A stretch of 64,000 bases of DNA, from positions 407,380,192 to 407,444,191 of the forward strand of contig CM060921.1 in assembly GCA_030737875.1 (NCBI GenBank), in the 5' to 3' direction. How positions within the stretch are numbered: position 1 is the first letter of the stretch; the number at the start of each line of letters is the position of its first letter. Both the position numbers and the translations under genes were made by a program. The notes under the pieces are model-generated. The model was not told the DNA's origin. It saw only the letters and a program-made list of their open reading frames with translations, and did not search any database. Shown one piece after another: positions 49,322-59,934 of the stretch. This DNA is from Allium sativum. Its lineage: Eukaryota > Streptophyta > Magnoliopsida > Asparagales > Amaryllidaceae.

Positions 49322-49668
49322 GGGTTTGAGTATAATCTTATTTTTGAAATAAGAAGTTATGTTTCAAATGTTGGAAGTTTTAAAGGGGTTTGATTAATGA
49401 ATGGGAAAGTAAAAAAGTCAAATGATGTTGTGTACTAAACCAATGGATCCATTTTATTTTTATGGATGTATGGATGTTTATTTTGGTAGTTAACTAACCG
49501 ACTATCAAAATTTTGCCCTATGTGTTGTTGGTACGGAAAGATCGGGATCGAAATTATATTCGAAAACCATTCCGAACCAACAAATACGTAAAAGAAGAAG
49601 ATATCTGATGCCGATTGAGATGGAACAATTGAAGATCATGATTTTCATGAGTGGAAGAACTACTCTTT
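49322..49668 (+). repeat. Element A 3' LTR, third part (truncated)
   Basis: Matches 2410-2745 of the 5' LTR, then similarity ends suddenly at ...GAACTACTCTTTGA. The remaining ~1.36 kb of U5-side sequence (2746-4103) is not found to the right. Confidence 0.8.
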
Positions 49669-50529
49669 GATACAAATTGCTTTCTTTCAGTTGCTACCTC
49701 AGGCCTTATACAAATTGCTCTATCATTGTTATAGGTTACTATACTAATTCTAGCACCTACACTTTTGTGTTTTTGGCTACCACAAGTTCTTATTGTTTAC
49801 TTTTCGATCAACTAAACTAGCAGTAAAAAAGTTTCTCCCTCTTTGTGGATTTCTCCCAGCCATTAAAACATTCACGAGTACACAAAACTAAAATAATTTT
49901 GACAAAAATGAAAAAATGTAAGTCAAATAAAGGAAAAAGCAAAGTCAAATGACCTCGATAGAAAGTAAATCACATGCGCATAACATGAAGTATTCGCTGC
50001 TAAAATATACGCTAATAAGCCTACCTAAAACGTAAACTATATCCACTTAGCTTAGCCATAGTTTCCAAATATAACACAGATCAACAACAAAAAGTTCAAA
50101 TCCACTTTGCATGATGCATAACAATGATTATAGTTAACTAATCACAATAATACAACACATAGTCATAACTCTCAATTTCACTCAATGGAAAAAACAACGT
50201 CAGCTATAACACAGTCCATCAATTTTATTCAATGAAAAGAATCTGCAAATGTTGATGGTGTTAATAAAATTACCTAACTCAATTCTAAAGCATGAAACCG
50301 AGCTAAAACAGAGGAATGAAAGACTAAAAATTTAACAGAAAATAGCGAGATCTAAAAATTTAGGGTATACCGATGAATTAATACAAAAAATCACAAAACA
50401 AAAGAATCTATAAGTTAACACAGATGAATCACAATTGCAAATCCAAAATCATAAATGATAAATAGAAGTGACACACGATGGACACTCATAAATCGTCAAA
50501 AATAGATTACTTGATGACGCGAGATATCT
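49669..50529. other. Intergenic, no recognised feature
   Basis: A/T-rich sequence with no open frame, repeat or element terminus that I recognise. It follows the broken end of element A. Confidence 0.4.
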
Positions 50530-51330
50530 TTCAGCTCTATGCCATTCGTTGACATGCACAAGGATATGCTGACACAAGCTCAAGCATTGGATACTGCTAG
50601 TCCAGCGTTTGCTGATGCCACAACCATATGTGCCTCATGTGAATCTCTTGGCATTGCTCTTCCTTGGCAGTACGCATCTTCTTTGGATAAGTTTCATCTT
50701 TCACAGCTTCTTTTTAACGCAAGCTTATGAAATCGCAGACTGTCTCTACTTCAGTTTGCTTCCGGCACCAATGTAGCGTCAACCTATAAACCCTGTTCAC
50801 AACAACCAATGGCGGATCTCCACCTGGCCATGCTTAACCTTGAATTTCATGATGCTGGTATGAGGTATCTACTCAGAAAGAGGCTATGCTTTGCCAGATC
50901 AAAAAATATGTTCCTGACATTATCAGTAACACAGTAGCTGACTCTCAATTATTATCAGGGGCTGGTTTTTGGTTGCTGCAAGCCTCCGGCCTGGTTATTG
51001 GTCCAACATCTATTATGTCAGCGGGTGGGTCTTCAAGTGCTGTGCCAGCATCTCGCTCAGCCAATTCTTCTTAGTTATCTTCATGTGCACTCCATTTTCA
51101 CATGTTGCCATCTAACAAGGACATGCTTCCCCATGTCGGTTTTCTACCTATTTCGGGGCCCATTTTATAAACGTGGACGTGGCAGACCGAGAAAGCATCC
51201 TAAGCGCAATGCCCCAGACCCGTCTGTTTCTAATGCAGGCTGCTCTACTTTTGTGTCAAATGACAGATTCGATGTGGACATAAATGACCTTCTTTTTGAT
51301 GAGCTCTCTTCTGAAGGGAGCAAATTTCTG
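50530..51330 (+). pseudogene. Unrecognised gene relic with AT-hook-like motif
   Basis: Three protein-like stretches follow one another in different plus-strand frames: 50539-50727 (a segment around SLGIALPWQYASSLDKFHL), 50886-51071 (a segment around QIKKYVPDIISNTVADSQLL) and 51160-51330 (GRGRPRKHPKR followed by an acidic DVDINDLLFDELSSEGS segment). Composition is closer to coding than its surroundings, but frameshifts and stops separate the parts and no introns are obvious. GRGRPRK is an AT-hook-like DNA-binding motif. I do not recognise the family. An intronless, frameshifted copy would fit a retro-pseudogene. Confidence 0.45.
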
Positions 51331-51399
51331 CTATTTTCCCGTTGTGTTCATTCGGCTTATGTCACAACTTGGTTATACAAAGTAAAATAAAATAAGATG

Positions 51400-53228
51400 A
51401 ACAAACAAAATAGAATTTTGTGCAATTTTTGGTGTTAATATACAGGAATAAGTTGTACATTGTAAATCAATATGTCTCTGTAAATGAATGAATGCATAAA
51501 GATTCATGTATGTTATTCTAAAAGACACATATTACACTTCAATATATATGCATATAATGGTTGTACAAAGTAAAATAGAAAAAACAAAACCTCAATTCCG
51601 TAAAATTATCAAGACAAAACAATGATTACAACTTTACATCTATTTATATAATGTAACTTAATCATAAATTTCTACGAATTATGACTTCAGATTTAACCTT
51701 GATTAATTAACCAGAAGATAATTAAAAATTACAAAAACATCATACTTTAATATAAAAAATTGAATTCTATTGCTAGATTTGTGAGCATTAATATCATTTA
51801 CTCAAGATTAAATTCTGAACGACTTGAATAAAACGATAATTACATAAGCAAATCATTAAAAGAAAAGTTCATGCCTATAGGACCAAACGGAGATGATTCA
51901 CTGTCACCGAGATGATCGCTGTTTAAAAGACGATTCGAAGATGCATCGAAAAGCACCGATCCTAATAATCCATATTCTATATCACTTGGGATTTGGCTTT
52001 TGTTATTTGGCAAAAATAGTAAAATCAAATTGAATGCTCACATGGAAATCAAATCAAAGGAAGATCGAGCCTTAGGAAGGAGAGTTAAGTTATGTCCATC
52101 TCCAAATAAATCTGAATCCAGAAGTAATGTGCTTTTAGAGGAAAATTTCAAAATTGCCAATGCATTAGAAGAAGGGGCAGAGGTTCTAGGTTTTGATAGA
52201 AATTCGGCAAGATTATGAAGTGATAGAAACCTGCAGAAACGGAGAGAGAAGCGGTGATCGGAGGGTTAGAAGAACCTGGCGAAATGGAAGGAGAAAATAT
52301 TGGGAAATTAAACGCAGAAGAAACAAAATGAAAGAAAGAGAAGTATTTTTTGGCTTCAGAGAAATTGATTTTGGTCAACTCACAGTAAGCAAACCTCCCT
52401 AACAGTCGGTTTGATGAATGTTTTAGTTATACCGCAGCACTGGGCATCAATTTGGATTTATTATGTTGTAGTTATTTTTTTGTTCCTAATCATAGTTGGA
52501 CGAATGGGATTTAAGCCTTATGCAATCGATTGTATATCTCAGAAATGGTGCTCAAAAATTGCTTAGCGTTCTTCAAGGATAGAGCCAGGAGTTGAGATCA
52601 CCCTAGGCTATTATAACATTGCTACTTCGTCTAAATACATAAAAGAATGAAAAGTAATTGCTAAATTTAAAAATGTCTAATTTCATAACAGCGGAAGGTG
52701 AAATGAAAATTGAAAAAAATCTAAGAACGAAACATAGTTGTTTAAGGTATTGGCCTTTCAGCCGTAAAAATAGGGATCAAATCCTGGCATCATCACATCA
52801 TTTTCACTTCCATGTAGCATCAGACCATGATCACTCTCTCCAGTCATGTATGAACCGCTTGTTTAAATGTATCATAAAACCACCCAAGGAAGTGGAAAAT
52901 GAGAAGCTAAGAAATGAAAGAAACATAAATATGAAAATAATAGAATTAAACGCAAGAACAAACAATTTAAATTTGAAACAAAAGGTGAACAAACAGCAGT
53001 AAAATAAGTACAAAACATTGTGCTATAATTTAAGCATATGCTTGGTTCTCATCCACTTCAACTTCAATTAACATGCATATTATTTTGCATATACTTTGTT
53101 CAACTCGTTCTGTTTGTTTTTAGTTAAAGGAAAGAGTAACTTTACTTTAATGACTATAGTAATTATATAATAATTCTACAAAGACACGGGCTGTAGCCCA
53201 GGACACAAGCAACATAGCTCCATCCCTG
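51400..53228. other. Intergenic, no confident feature
   Basis: Contains short open frames (a 114-codon plus frame at 52658-53002, a 62-codon minus frame at 51840-52028) with no recognised motif. Composition is mixed and no element ends were found. Confidence 0.4.
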
Positions 53229-53420
53229 GTGTTCTTACTGCTGTTTGGCAAGGCGGTTGCATATTATCTAGAATGTATGGAAGTGTCGGCCAACTTGGTG
53301 CTGACAAATGCTATTCTCATTATTCTCCAACTCTGCTTTGCGGCTATTATCGCCATTTGCTTAGATGAGTTATTGCAAAAAGGATACGGTCTCAGCTCTA
53401 GCATTTCTTTCTTTATAGCC
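53229..53420 (+). pseudogene. SEC61 alpha-like exon relic
   Basis: The translation contains NAILIILQLCFAAIIAICLD, then ELLQKGYGLSSSISFFIA, which matches the conserved transmembrane and cytosolic-loop part of the eukaryotic Sec61 alpha translocon subunit (the ER protein-conducting channel). Just upstream, AVAYYL and, in another frame, MYGSVGQLG match the preceding conserved stretch, so at least two frameshifts separate them. The similarity is cut in mid-motif at FIA by the terminus of element F (TGTGACACCCC at 53421). The rest, if present, would lie past F's right end. It is a decayed fragment. Confidence 0.75.
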
Positions 53421-54841
53421 TGTGACACCCCACATCCCTTAATGTCACCCATATGAGGATGCATTAAGTTCTGTGAAGCGCAATAGGTATGTAGTACATC
53501 ACAGAGGCTAAAATTGATAAAATAGAATATAAAATGTAGTGGAAAACTTTTCAAACTTTTTTATTTAAACAAGTATAACATTACAGTTTCAAATAAAGTC
53601 ATAGACATAAAACGTCTGTCTCGTGGAAACATAAACCATCAGATTACAAGTAGAAAACCATAAAAATTATATCTCTCATGGATCATAACAATAATCATAG
53701 AACTGAAATTGAAATAATACATTGAGTAAGAAATAGTCCTAGTCCAAGTTGAATCGAAGAATCACAGTCACTGCTGCAATCCACCACCCTGAGAACCTGG
53801 GAAGGAAGAGTAAGAGAGAGAAGGAAAAACAAAATAGGTCAGACATAATGTCTGGCGAGTTCCAGTGATTTTTAGTATAAGCATGAGATAAAGAAGCATC
53901 AAGACAGGTCAATAATACTAAATATGAAAATACAGTAAAACATAAAAGTGACAGAAAAAGGGATAAATATAACCGAACTCAGATATGAACAAACTAATAA
54001 AACATGCATAATAAAACTGTAATAAAATAGTGACAGAAAAAAGAATAAGGAAGAGAGATGAATATAGAAACAAATAGTAAATGAAAAATGAATAGGTAAT
54101 TGATAATAATTAAAAGAACAATAACATATAAGAATAAACTTATAAACACTAATATTTTTCAGATCCAATATATTTATTGTCAAAATCCATTTTAAATTGC
54201 AAATCTAAAAATAATGTGAAACTCACTGTGACTTGTATTAGATCCAGAAAAGGCCTTAGAAATATTTGTAGAAGAATTATAACCCTTTCTTATTTTATTT
54301 TGAAACATAGCTTTGTGGAGGAAGAAGATGAAGAAATGTTTGTATAGAAAAATAGTGAGGGTTGCTAGTGTGTGTGTGTGTATATATATATCTATAGGTG
54401 TGATAGGATAATATAAACTATAAGATCTTAGGTTTTAAAATCAAACTATAGAATACACATCACCGTTGAGTCAGCAAACAAAAAAAACAAGAAAATTGTA
54501 CAGGTTCAAGCTCTCAGCCTGGCTGAAGGTGGGTTGACCTATCTCTTACCTGGGTTGACACATGGTCGACCCACGTAAGGTCGGGACACCCTAGTACCAT
54601 TGCACTTTCCGGAGTTAATTATTTATTTAATTGTTTAATTTATTTCTAACTTCTTTAGGTCGTATCTTTTTCATACATAATCCGATTTAAGCAAACCAAA
54701 AGTCTATCTAACTCAGACTTTCGTAACGAATGCAATGGTAAAGTCTGTTTTAGCCAATTCTGAATATTTTATAATTTAATATTCATTTTATTATCTTCTT
54801 CATATAATTATTGTTTATTAAATTAAATATTGGGTGTTACA
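53421..54841 (-). repeat. Element F 3' LTR (minus strand, 1421 bp)
   Basis: Read on the minus strand, it starts TGTAACACCCAATATTTAA at 54841 after a polypurine tract and ends ...GGATGTGGGGTGTCACA at 53421. The same terminal 17 bases end the LTR of element G, so they are relatives, but F's LTR is less than half as long. It carries GGTCGACCC/GGTTGACC-type palindromes (54525-54595). Its other LTR is not in the window. The left target would be TAGCC at 53416-53420. Confidence 0.8.
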
Positions 54842-54874
54842 TTCTCCCCTCCTTGAAGGATTTCGTCCTCGAAA
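54842..54874 (-). other. Element F polypurine tract and end of interior
   Basis: Read on the minus strand, TTTCGAGGACGAAATCCTTC then AAGGAGGGGAGAA precedes the F LTR. Only 33 bp of F interior precede the insertion of element G at 54875. Confidence 0.75.
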
Positions 54875-55070
54875 TGTAACACCCTGAATTTTTAACGACA
54901 CTAAAAGAGTATAAATTAAATAATAATTAATTTGATACTAAGAATTAAGGAAAACAAAATATGACATCGTGTCCGTCTCCGAATTCTGGGTAAGATAGAC
55001 GTTTGGTTTGCGTAAAACGGACACCGAGTTGAGGAGTTATGAGGGTTTTAAGTTTGTATACGCGTAGAAA

Positions 55071-55103
<33 letters not shown>

Positions 55104-55189
55104 TCATGTATAAGTCAGAGATGAGTCAGAATTTTATCCAGAACAGTTCAAATTCAAAAATTGAAAAGTGGCGGAAGATTTCCCGCTTT

Positions 55190-55290
55190 AGGGGGTCGAC
55201 CCCCCTAGAGGGGTGTCGACACCGGGGTCGACCCCCCTTATGGGGTGTCGACCTATGGGTCGACCCACCCACAGGGGTGTCGACACCCTT
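55190..55290. repeat. GTCGAC palindrome cluster in element G LTR
   Basis: Seven GTCGAC hexamers lie within about 100 bp, in alternating GGGTCGACCC and GTGTCGACAC contexts separated by AGGGG/CCCCT-type boxes. The stretch can form several alternative hairpins. It lies 315-415 bp from the LTR 5' end, a placement like that of the hairpin cluster in D. Confidence 0.75.
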
Positions 55291-56389
55291 AGGGCTGATG
55301 TGGCACTCGGTTTTAGGTCGCCTAGTAGCTATATATATGTGTCCAATTCTCCTGTTGCCGGTGTGCGAACGGAGATAGATTCGTTTTATTCAACAACGTA
55401 CAACATTCAACTCTACAAAAAAAAACCACAAATTCAAGATCCATTCTTTCTCTATTCTCTAAACCAAACGCTGTGAGTTTCTAGTTGGTTTTAGATTTAA
55501 AAGAATAAAAGATGAATTATGAAAGACTATGAATTGGATATGATGTAAACTATGAATCTATGCTATTGTTGAATCTTATACTATGTCATGGTAGATCTAT
55601 TTCTCTAGATCCAATGCAATTGTGGTTATTCTATTATGTCGCCTTTTAGTATCTTGAATTATAACTATATTGTGGTTAATGTAAATCTGTTAATTTGGAT
55701 AGTTATAATATTGGTTAGATCCAACTCTTTATGTAAATCACCTTTCACCTGTCATATTGCGATCAACTTAGTTATGTTGTAAATTGGACATGTGAACCCA
55801 TATTCAGATCTAAGCATGCTATCATGTAATCCTAATGATGTTAGATCTATTTTAACCTTTGGATCTGAATTATGTGATCTAATTTATCCCCTTGTGTTTA
55901 TTATGTTAGATCTAAACCAATTGGACATCTAAATTGCTAATTTAGATCTTACTATGCTTATTCAGACAACATAGTTATGTTTGAATCAATTGACAGCCAC
56001 AAGTTCACCAGTCTTATGTCCATATTGTTATGATGTTAATTACATGTCCATGCCAGTATGTATATGCACCTTATCACCATGATAGTATATGCCTATGCCA
56101 AGTTGAACAATCACTTTTGTTACACTCCTACTATTTTTTTCTTTTTATCGTTTATGGCTAGGCTATTATCTAGCCTAGGCATGCTACCAATTTTATAAGG
56201 ACGCTAGTTAAGGAACATGGGAAAAAGGGTTAATATGGCATAATTTGAATATGAACATTTTTGGACATTTAATTCAAACTATTGGGTAGAATGGACATTA
56301 ACAACTAAAAAGGGAAAGGTTTAGTTAATTGATTAATTAATTAATCATGGAATGTCTAGTAATTACAATTAGGAATTGTATGTACTTAT

Positions 56390-56608
56390 GACACGAGGTT
56401 AGGTTGCATTAGTGGTGGAAGTCTGCCCGGACCCGATCGACATATCCAGTAGCCACTAATGATGAACCTAATATGGGAGGTCTAAGTACGCAAATACAAA
56501 TCGGGCTAAGACACGAGGTTAGGCCCAACTGTGGAATAAGACTGCCCGGACCCGACCGACATATCCAGCATCCACACGTTGTAGGCCTAATGTGGGAGGT
56601 CTAGCCCA
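56390..56608 (+). repeat. Two-copy 120-bp module in element G LTR
   Basis: Units begin GACACGAGGTTAGG at 56390 and 56510. Each continues with CTGCCCGGACCCGA, CGACATATCCAG and a TGTGGGAGGTCTA or TATGGGAGGTCTA box. The reverse complement of this order is found, also twice, in the D LTR at 26793-26997. Confidence 0.7.
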
Positions 56609-57899
56609 TTATAAACCATAAATAGACATGGTAATGAATTGTACTACTTAACCAAATCTAATCCATTGGGATTGTATGATTATGAATTGAAGTTAGGGTT
56701 AATTAAATTGATTGGATAGTGGGGCCCACAGACTTAACCTGATAAGGTTATGTAATTAAAGACACCTAGTGGTATACATAACCGGAGGAAATAATAGAGT
56801 TATGTAATTGAAGACACCTTTTAGGGTAAGCATAACTAGTATAGTGCTATATAATTAAAGACACCTAATGGTATACATAGTCAGTGAAAACCTAGTGGGG
56901 GATACAAGACAAAGGGGAGAGCTTGTATCATATTGTGTGGGACCCATTTCAGTCAGTAACCCAGAGTAGGTATCAAATAAAAGTACTCTGTACTATTCGG
57001 AGAGGGGACACACTTACTAACTGATTGTTAGAGATCCAAACGTGGAAGACGGTGTGGGCGGCGCAAACCGACTGGGCCATGTGCGTGCATGAGTCGGGCA
57101 GAGGGGGATAAGACGACTGTGACACCTGTAGATATGGGGCTATGCATATTAGTGAGGGTTGCCACTTAAAGACGTGATACAACCTACCGTGGGATCAACA
57201 CAGAGTATCTACGGAGTAGGGAGCCGATCGTTAGGGTAGTGTAGGGTACACTTGGATGTATGCCCTATGTCTACCAACTTATAGTGGAAGGAATCATCTC
57301 ATTCTGGTTATACTAGTAATAGTGCAAAGTAATCATTAGAAAAGTGTACACACCTTATCCTGTCTATCTTGTCACACCTGCCATTTATGTAATGATCTCT
57401 CTTATCCAGTTTATATGCCTATCATGTTACTTTTATTTATTTATTAGCTAAAAGTAACTAGGCTCGCTAGACTTTATGTCCGACCCTTTTATTTCTCCTT
57501 CTTTCTTCCGTTCCCTCCTCCCCACTAAGTTTTTAGGTAGGAAACACTCAGGCTTAGTTAGGACTCAGACATCATCTTGCTAGGAGATACTTCTGAAGTA
57601 TGGCTCAAGTTCTTGTCTATACTATGGCTTAACTCTTTTGTATGGGGAATTATGCTCTATATATACTTATGTACTCGGATGGTGCAAGACAGAAGTTATT
57701 TTATTGTAATGGTTTTTGTAACTTATGGTATTGTGGACCACGACATTATGATTTATGTTTGAAATAAAAATTTAAATTTTTGTTGCTATCTTATTTATAT
57801 CTGTCTTGTAATTATTTTGTGCCTGTTTAACTATAATGCTTCATGAAACTTAATGCATTCCATTAGTGAGTGACGTTAACGGATGTGGGGTGTCACACT

Positions 57900-57911
57900 T
57901 AGTATAAGAGC
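57900..57911 (+). other. Element G primer-binding site, degenerate
   Basis: TAGTATAAGAGC, two bases after the LTR end, matches the initiator Met primer site at 10 of 12 positions. Confidence 0.65.
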
Positions 57912-58144
57912 TGAAGGTTACCAGTTTGGATAAAGTTTTTGAAAATTATTTTCAAAATTATTTTAAAAGAAAGCATTTTCAAAAAGAAAAGTCTATTTTG
58001 AAAAACATTCCCCAAAAAGCCATATGTAATATCCTTAGGTCCTTTATCTAAATTTCTTCCTTTTCCTTTTTCATCATGTCTGGGGAATAAAACATTCCTA
58101 ATATCCCAAAGGGCGTCACAATACCCGGGTGGTTCCACAGGTAT

Positions 58145-58774
58145 TTGGAGGCCACGACACCTACCGAAGGCCAAGGAAATGTTCCTCCCCTAGCTGCACC
58201 GGTCATTCCTCCTCCTCCTCCCCCTCCAAGAGCAGACAACTTCACCAAGATCTGCAAGGACTTCCGTGCTATGGGAGGGAAACCGTTCCATGGGAATGAG
58301 ACATTCGTTGAAGCTCGGAATTGGCTCAAGGAGACTGAGGACTTGTTCATAATCTTTGAAGTAGAGGATAGAAGGAAGGTTCAATTAGCCGCCTGGCTAC
58401 TGAAGGACGAAGCCTCATTTTGGTGGGAAGTCACCCAAGCTGGACGCCCAGTGGAAACTTGGGAAAATTTTAGACAGAGGTTCGAAATGAAATTTCTTTC
58501 GCAAGCCGAAAGAAGCATGCAGATGGAGAGATTCTTAGCACTCAAACAAGGAAACTTGTCGGTAAAGGAGTATGTGAATAAATTCAACCAGCAAGCAAGG
58601 TTCGGTTTAGAGTTGGTGGATATGCCGCACAAAAGAGCTTTGCGGTTTGCTAAAGGGCTGAATGAGCCTCTGCATGGGTTAGCCATGTCCCGTATTCCAA
58701 TGGGGGCCACTTTCGAAAAGATTGTCGATATGGCCCTAATGCATGAGGAAGACAAAGGAGAAAAAAAAGGCTAG
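58145..58774 (+). pseudogene. Gag fragment (element G)
   Basis: A 209-residue frame of the retrotransposon gag family, the structural protein that packages element RNA. A proline run (residues about 22-28) is followed by the gag core: GGKPFHGNE (about 44-52), WLKETEDLF (60-68), ASFWWE (90-95), WENFRQRFEMKFL (about 106-118), then LKQGNLSVKEYVNKF (133-147) and RFAKGLNEPL (167-176). The start chosen is the first methionine; upstream bases are in other frames. The frame ends in TAG at 58772-58774 and H begins at 58776. The zinc knuckle and all of pol are missing at this locus. Confidence 0.85.
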
Positions 58775-59532
58775 GTGTGACGGTTCACCCCGCACCAGCC
58801 GACATTTCTTCGAAAATGTGCTGTACCGATGCCCAACCAGCACGGGACGGTCATCAAAGGAAAAGTTAGAAGGCGATGAATCATCAAAGAACCTGTAGTA
58901 TATCTCACAGCCCGTGGAACAAAATATAATAATAACTTAATCTAATATAAAACAGGCGAGACAGTGCTTAAGCTGAAAACTAAACCATCATAGCAACAGA
59001 AAAATTCAAAATACAGCTTATGGCCCAAACCATCATTATTACAACTTTTAAAACTGTCTCTGAAGAAAAATAGGAAGGTACACTACTAATGCCCAAAGTA
59101 GTGACCAACAACAATACAAAGAGAATATATGGAAATGATACATGTAAGCCTCCTACTCGTCTCCGGACAGCTACTCGTGCATAACCAGCTAACCTGTCTC
59201 TAATCTGCTCGTTTAGGAGCACCTAGAGTAATAAGAAGAGATATAAAACTCTGGGTCATATAAGAGTCTGGTATGAGCAATAAGTAGCAAAAACAGAACA
59301 ATAACATGTATACATAACCATACATAACCATACATGAACTTGGACCTGCAACCAAAGAGTTAGCACAACAGGATGTACAATACTCTAAGGTGACACTAAC
59401 ACATGGTGTGAAAATAATGGGGAGGGGGTGAGCATGTCATGATAATAGCAAACATCAAACATAGCAATCATCTTCAAATCTCTCACTCTGTGCGTAAATT
59501 ATACGATTTCTACCAATTTGATCACCCAATTC

Positions 59533-59722
59533 TTTGCTACGATCACTCTGCCCCATGGAGTCATGACGACTCCACTGCACTAATTCATAACCACTGATCT
59601 TTTGCTATGTCCACTCTGCCCCATGGAGTCATAACAACTCCACTACACTGGCTCATAGCCATACTACGATCACTTTGCTCTATGGAGTCGTGACAACTCC
59701 GCAGCACTGATCCATAGCCAAT
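59533..59722. repeat. Three tandem ~65-bp units in element H LTR
   Basis: Units begin near 59533, 59600 and 59661, each with a CACT(C/T)TGC box, CATGGAGTC or TATGGAGTC, a GACTCC or AACTCC half that is complementary to it, and a CATAGCC or CATAACC tail. Each unit can form a short GGAGTC/GACTCC hairpin. Confidence 0.75.
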
Positions 59723-59934
59723 GTTTGTCTCTGAGTGGTGAGTCAAAGCTATAGACATCGACAACCCCTTTGCACACATCCTGCAGCAAAGCCCAACTCA
59801 AGAAGTTAACTCGTTGATCCCCATTTGGATCCTGAGTAATAATCTCCCATTTGTACTTCCTTTGCATCTTGGGTTTTGGTCGAATTGGAGTTGGTCTTCA
59901 GATGATTCGTCGCGTAGTAGTAAAAGAGGGTCAA

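Larger units (their letters stand above)
1..49668 (+). mobile_element. Element A: giant-LTR, non-coding LTR retrotransposon (outer host, split)
   Basis: Positions 1-2745 match 43075-45487 plus 49322-49668 at high identity in the same orientation. A primer-binding site follows 4103 and a polypurine tract precedes 5088, so these are the 5' and 3' LTRs of one plus-strand element. The 3' LTR is interrupted by element B at 5954/41979 and by a CACTA element at 45487/49322. Counting the 3' LTR part that precedes the point matching base 1 (867 + 1096 bp) adds about 1.96 kb, so a full LTR would be about 6.1 kb. The internal region is only 984 bp and has no recognisable gag or pol. The left end is outside the window, and the 3' LTR stops abruptly near 49668. 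Confidence 0.85.
54875..57897 (+). repeat. Element G 5' LTR (3023 bp)
   Basis: Starts TGTAACACCCTGAATTTTT and ends GGATGTGGGGTGTCACA before the primer site. Internal features: an AT run (55073-55100), a GTCGAC palindrome cluster (55190-55290), a two-copy 120-bp module (56390-56608), and three ~60-bp units around AATTAAAGACACCTA (about 56745-56885). The region 57000-57260 matches the D LTR (about 26300-26620) in reverse orientation with divergence. Confidence 0.82.
54875..58775 (+). mobile_element. Element G: Ty3/gypsy element, 5' part, inserted in F
   Basis: Comprises the LTR (54875-57897), a degenerate primer site and a gag fragment, all on the plus strand. It begins TGTAACACCCTG right after CGAAA (54870-54874, the likely target duplication) and is cut at 58775/58776 by element H. 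The rest of G would follow H beyond the window. Its LTR shares the two-copy module and flanking boxes with element D, so G and D belong to the same broad lineage. Confidence 0.8.

Noticed and set aside
52658..53002. 114-codon plus-strand frame
   Set aside because: No motif, a low-complexity lysine/asparagine-rich end, and a minus-strand open frame overlapping it. I cannot support it as a gene.
58145..58350. Minus-strand open frame over the G gag start
   Set aside because: A shadow of the gag frame, whose plus-strand translation has clear gag motifs.
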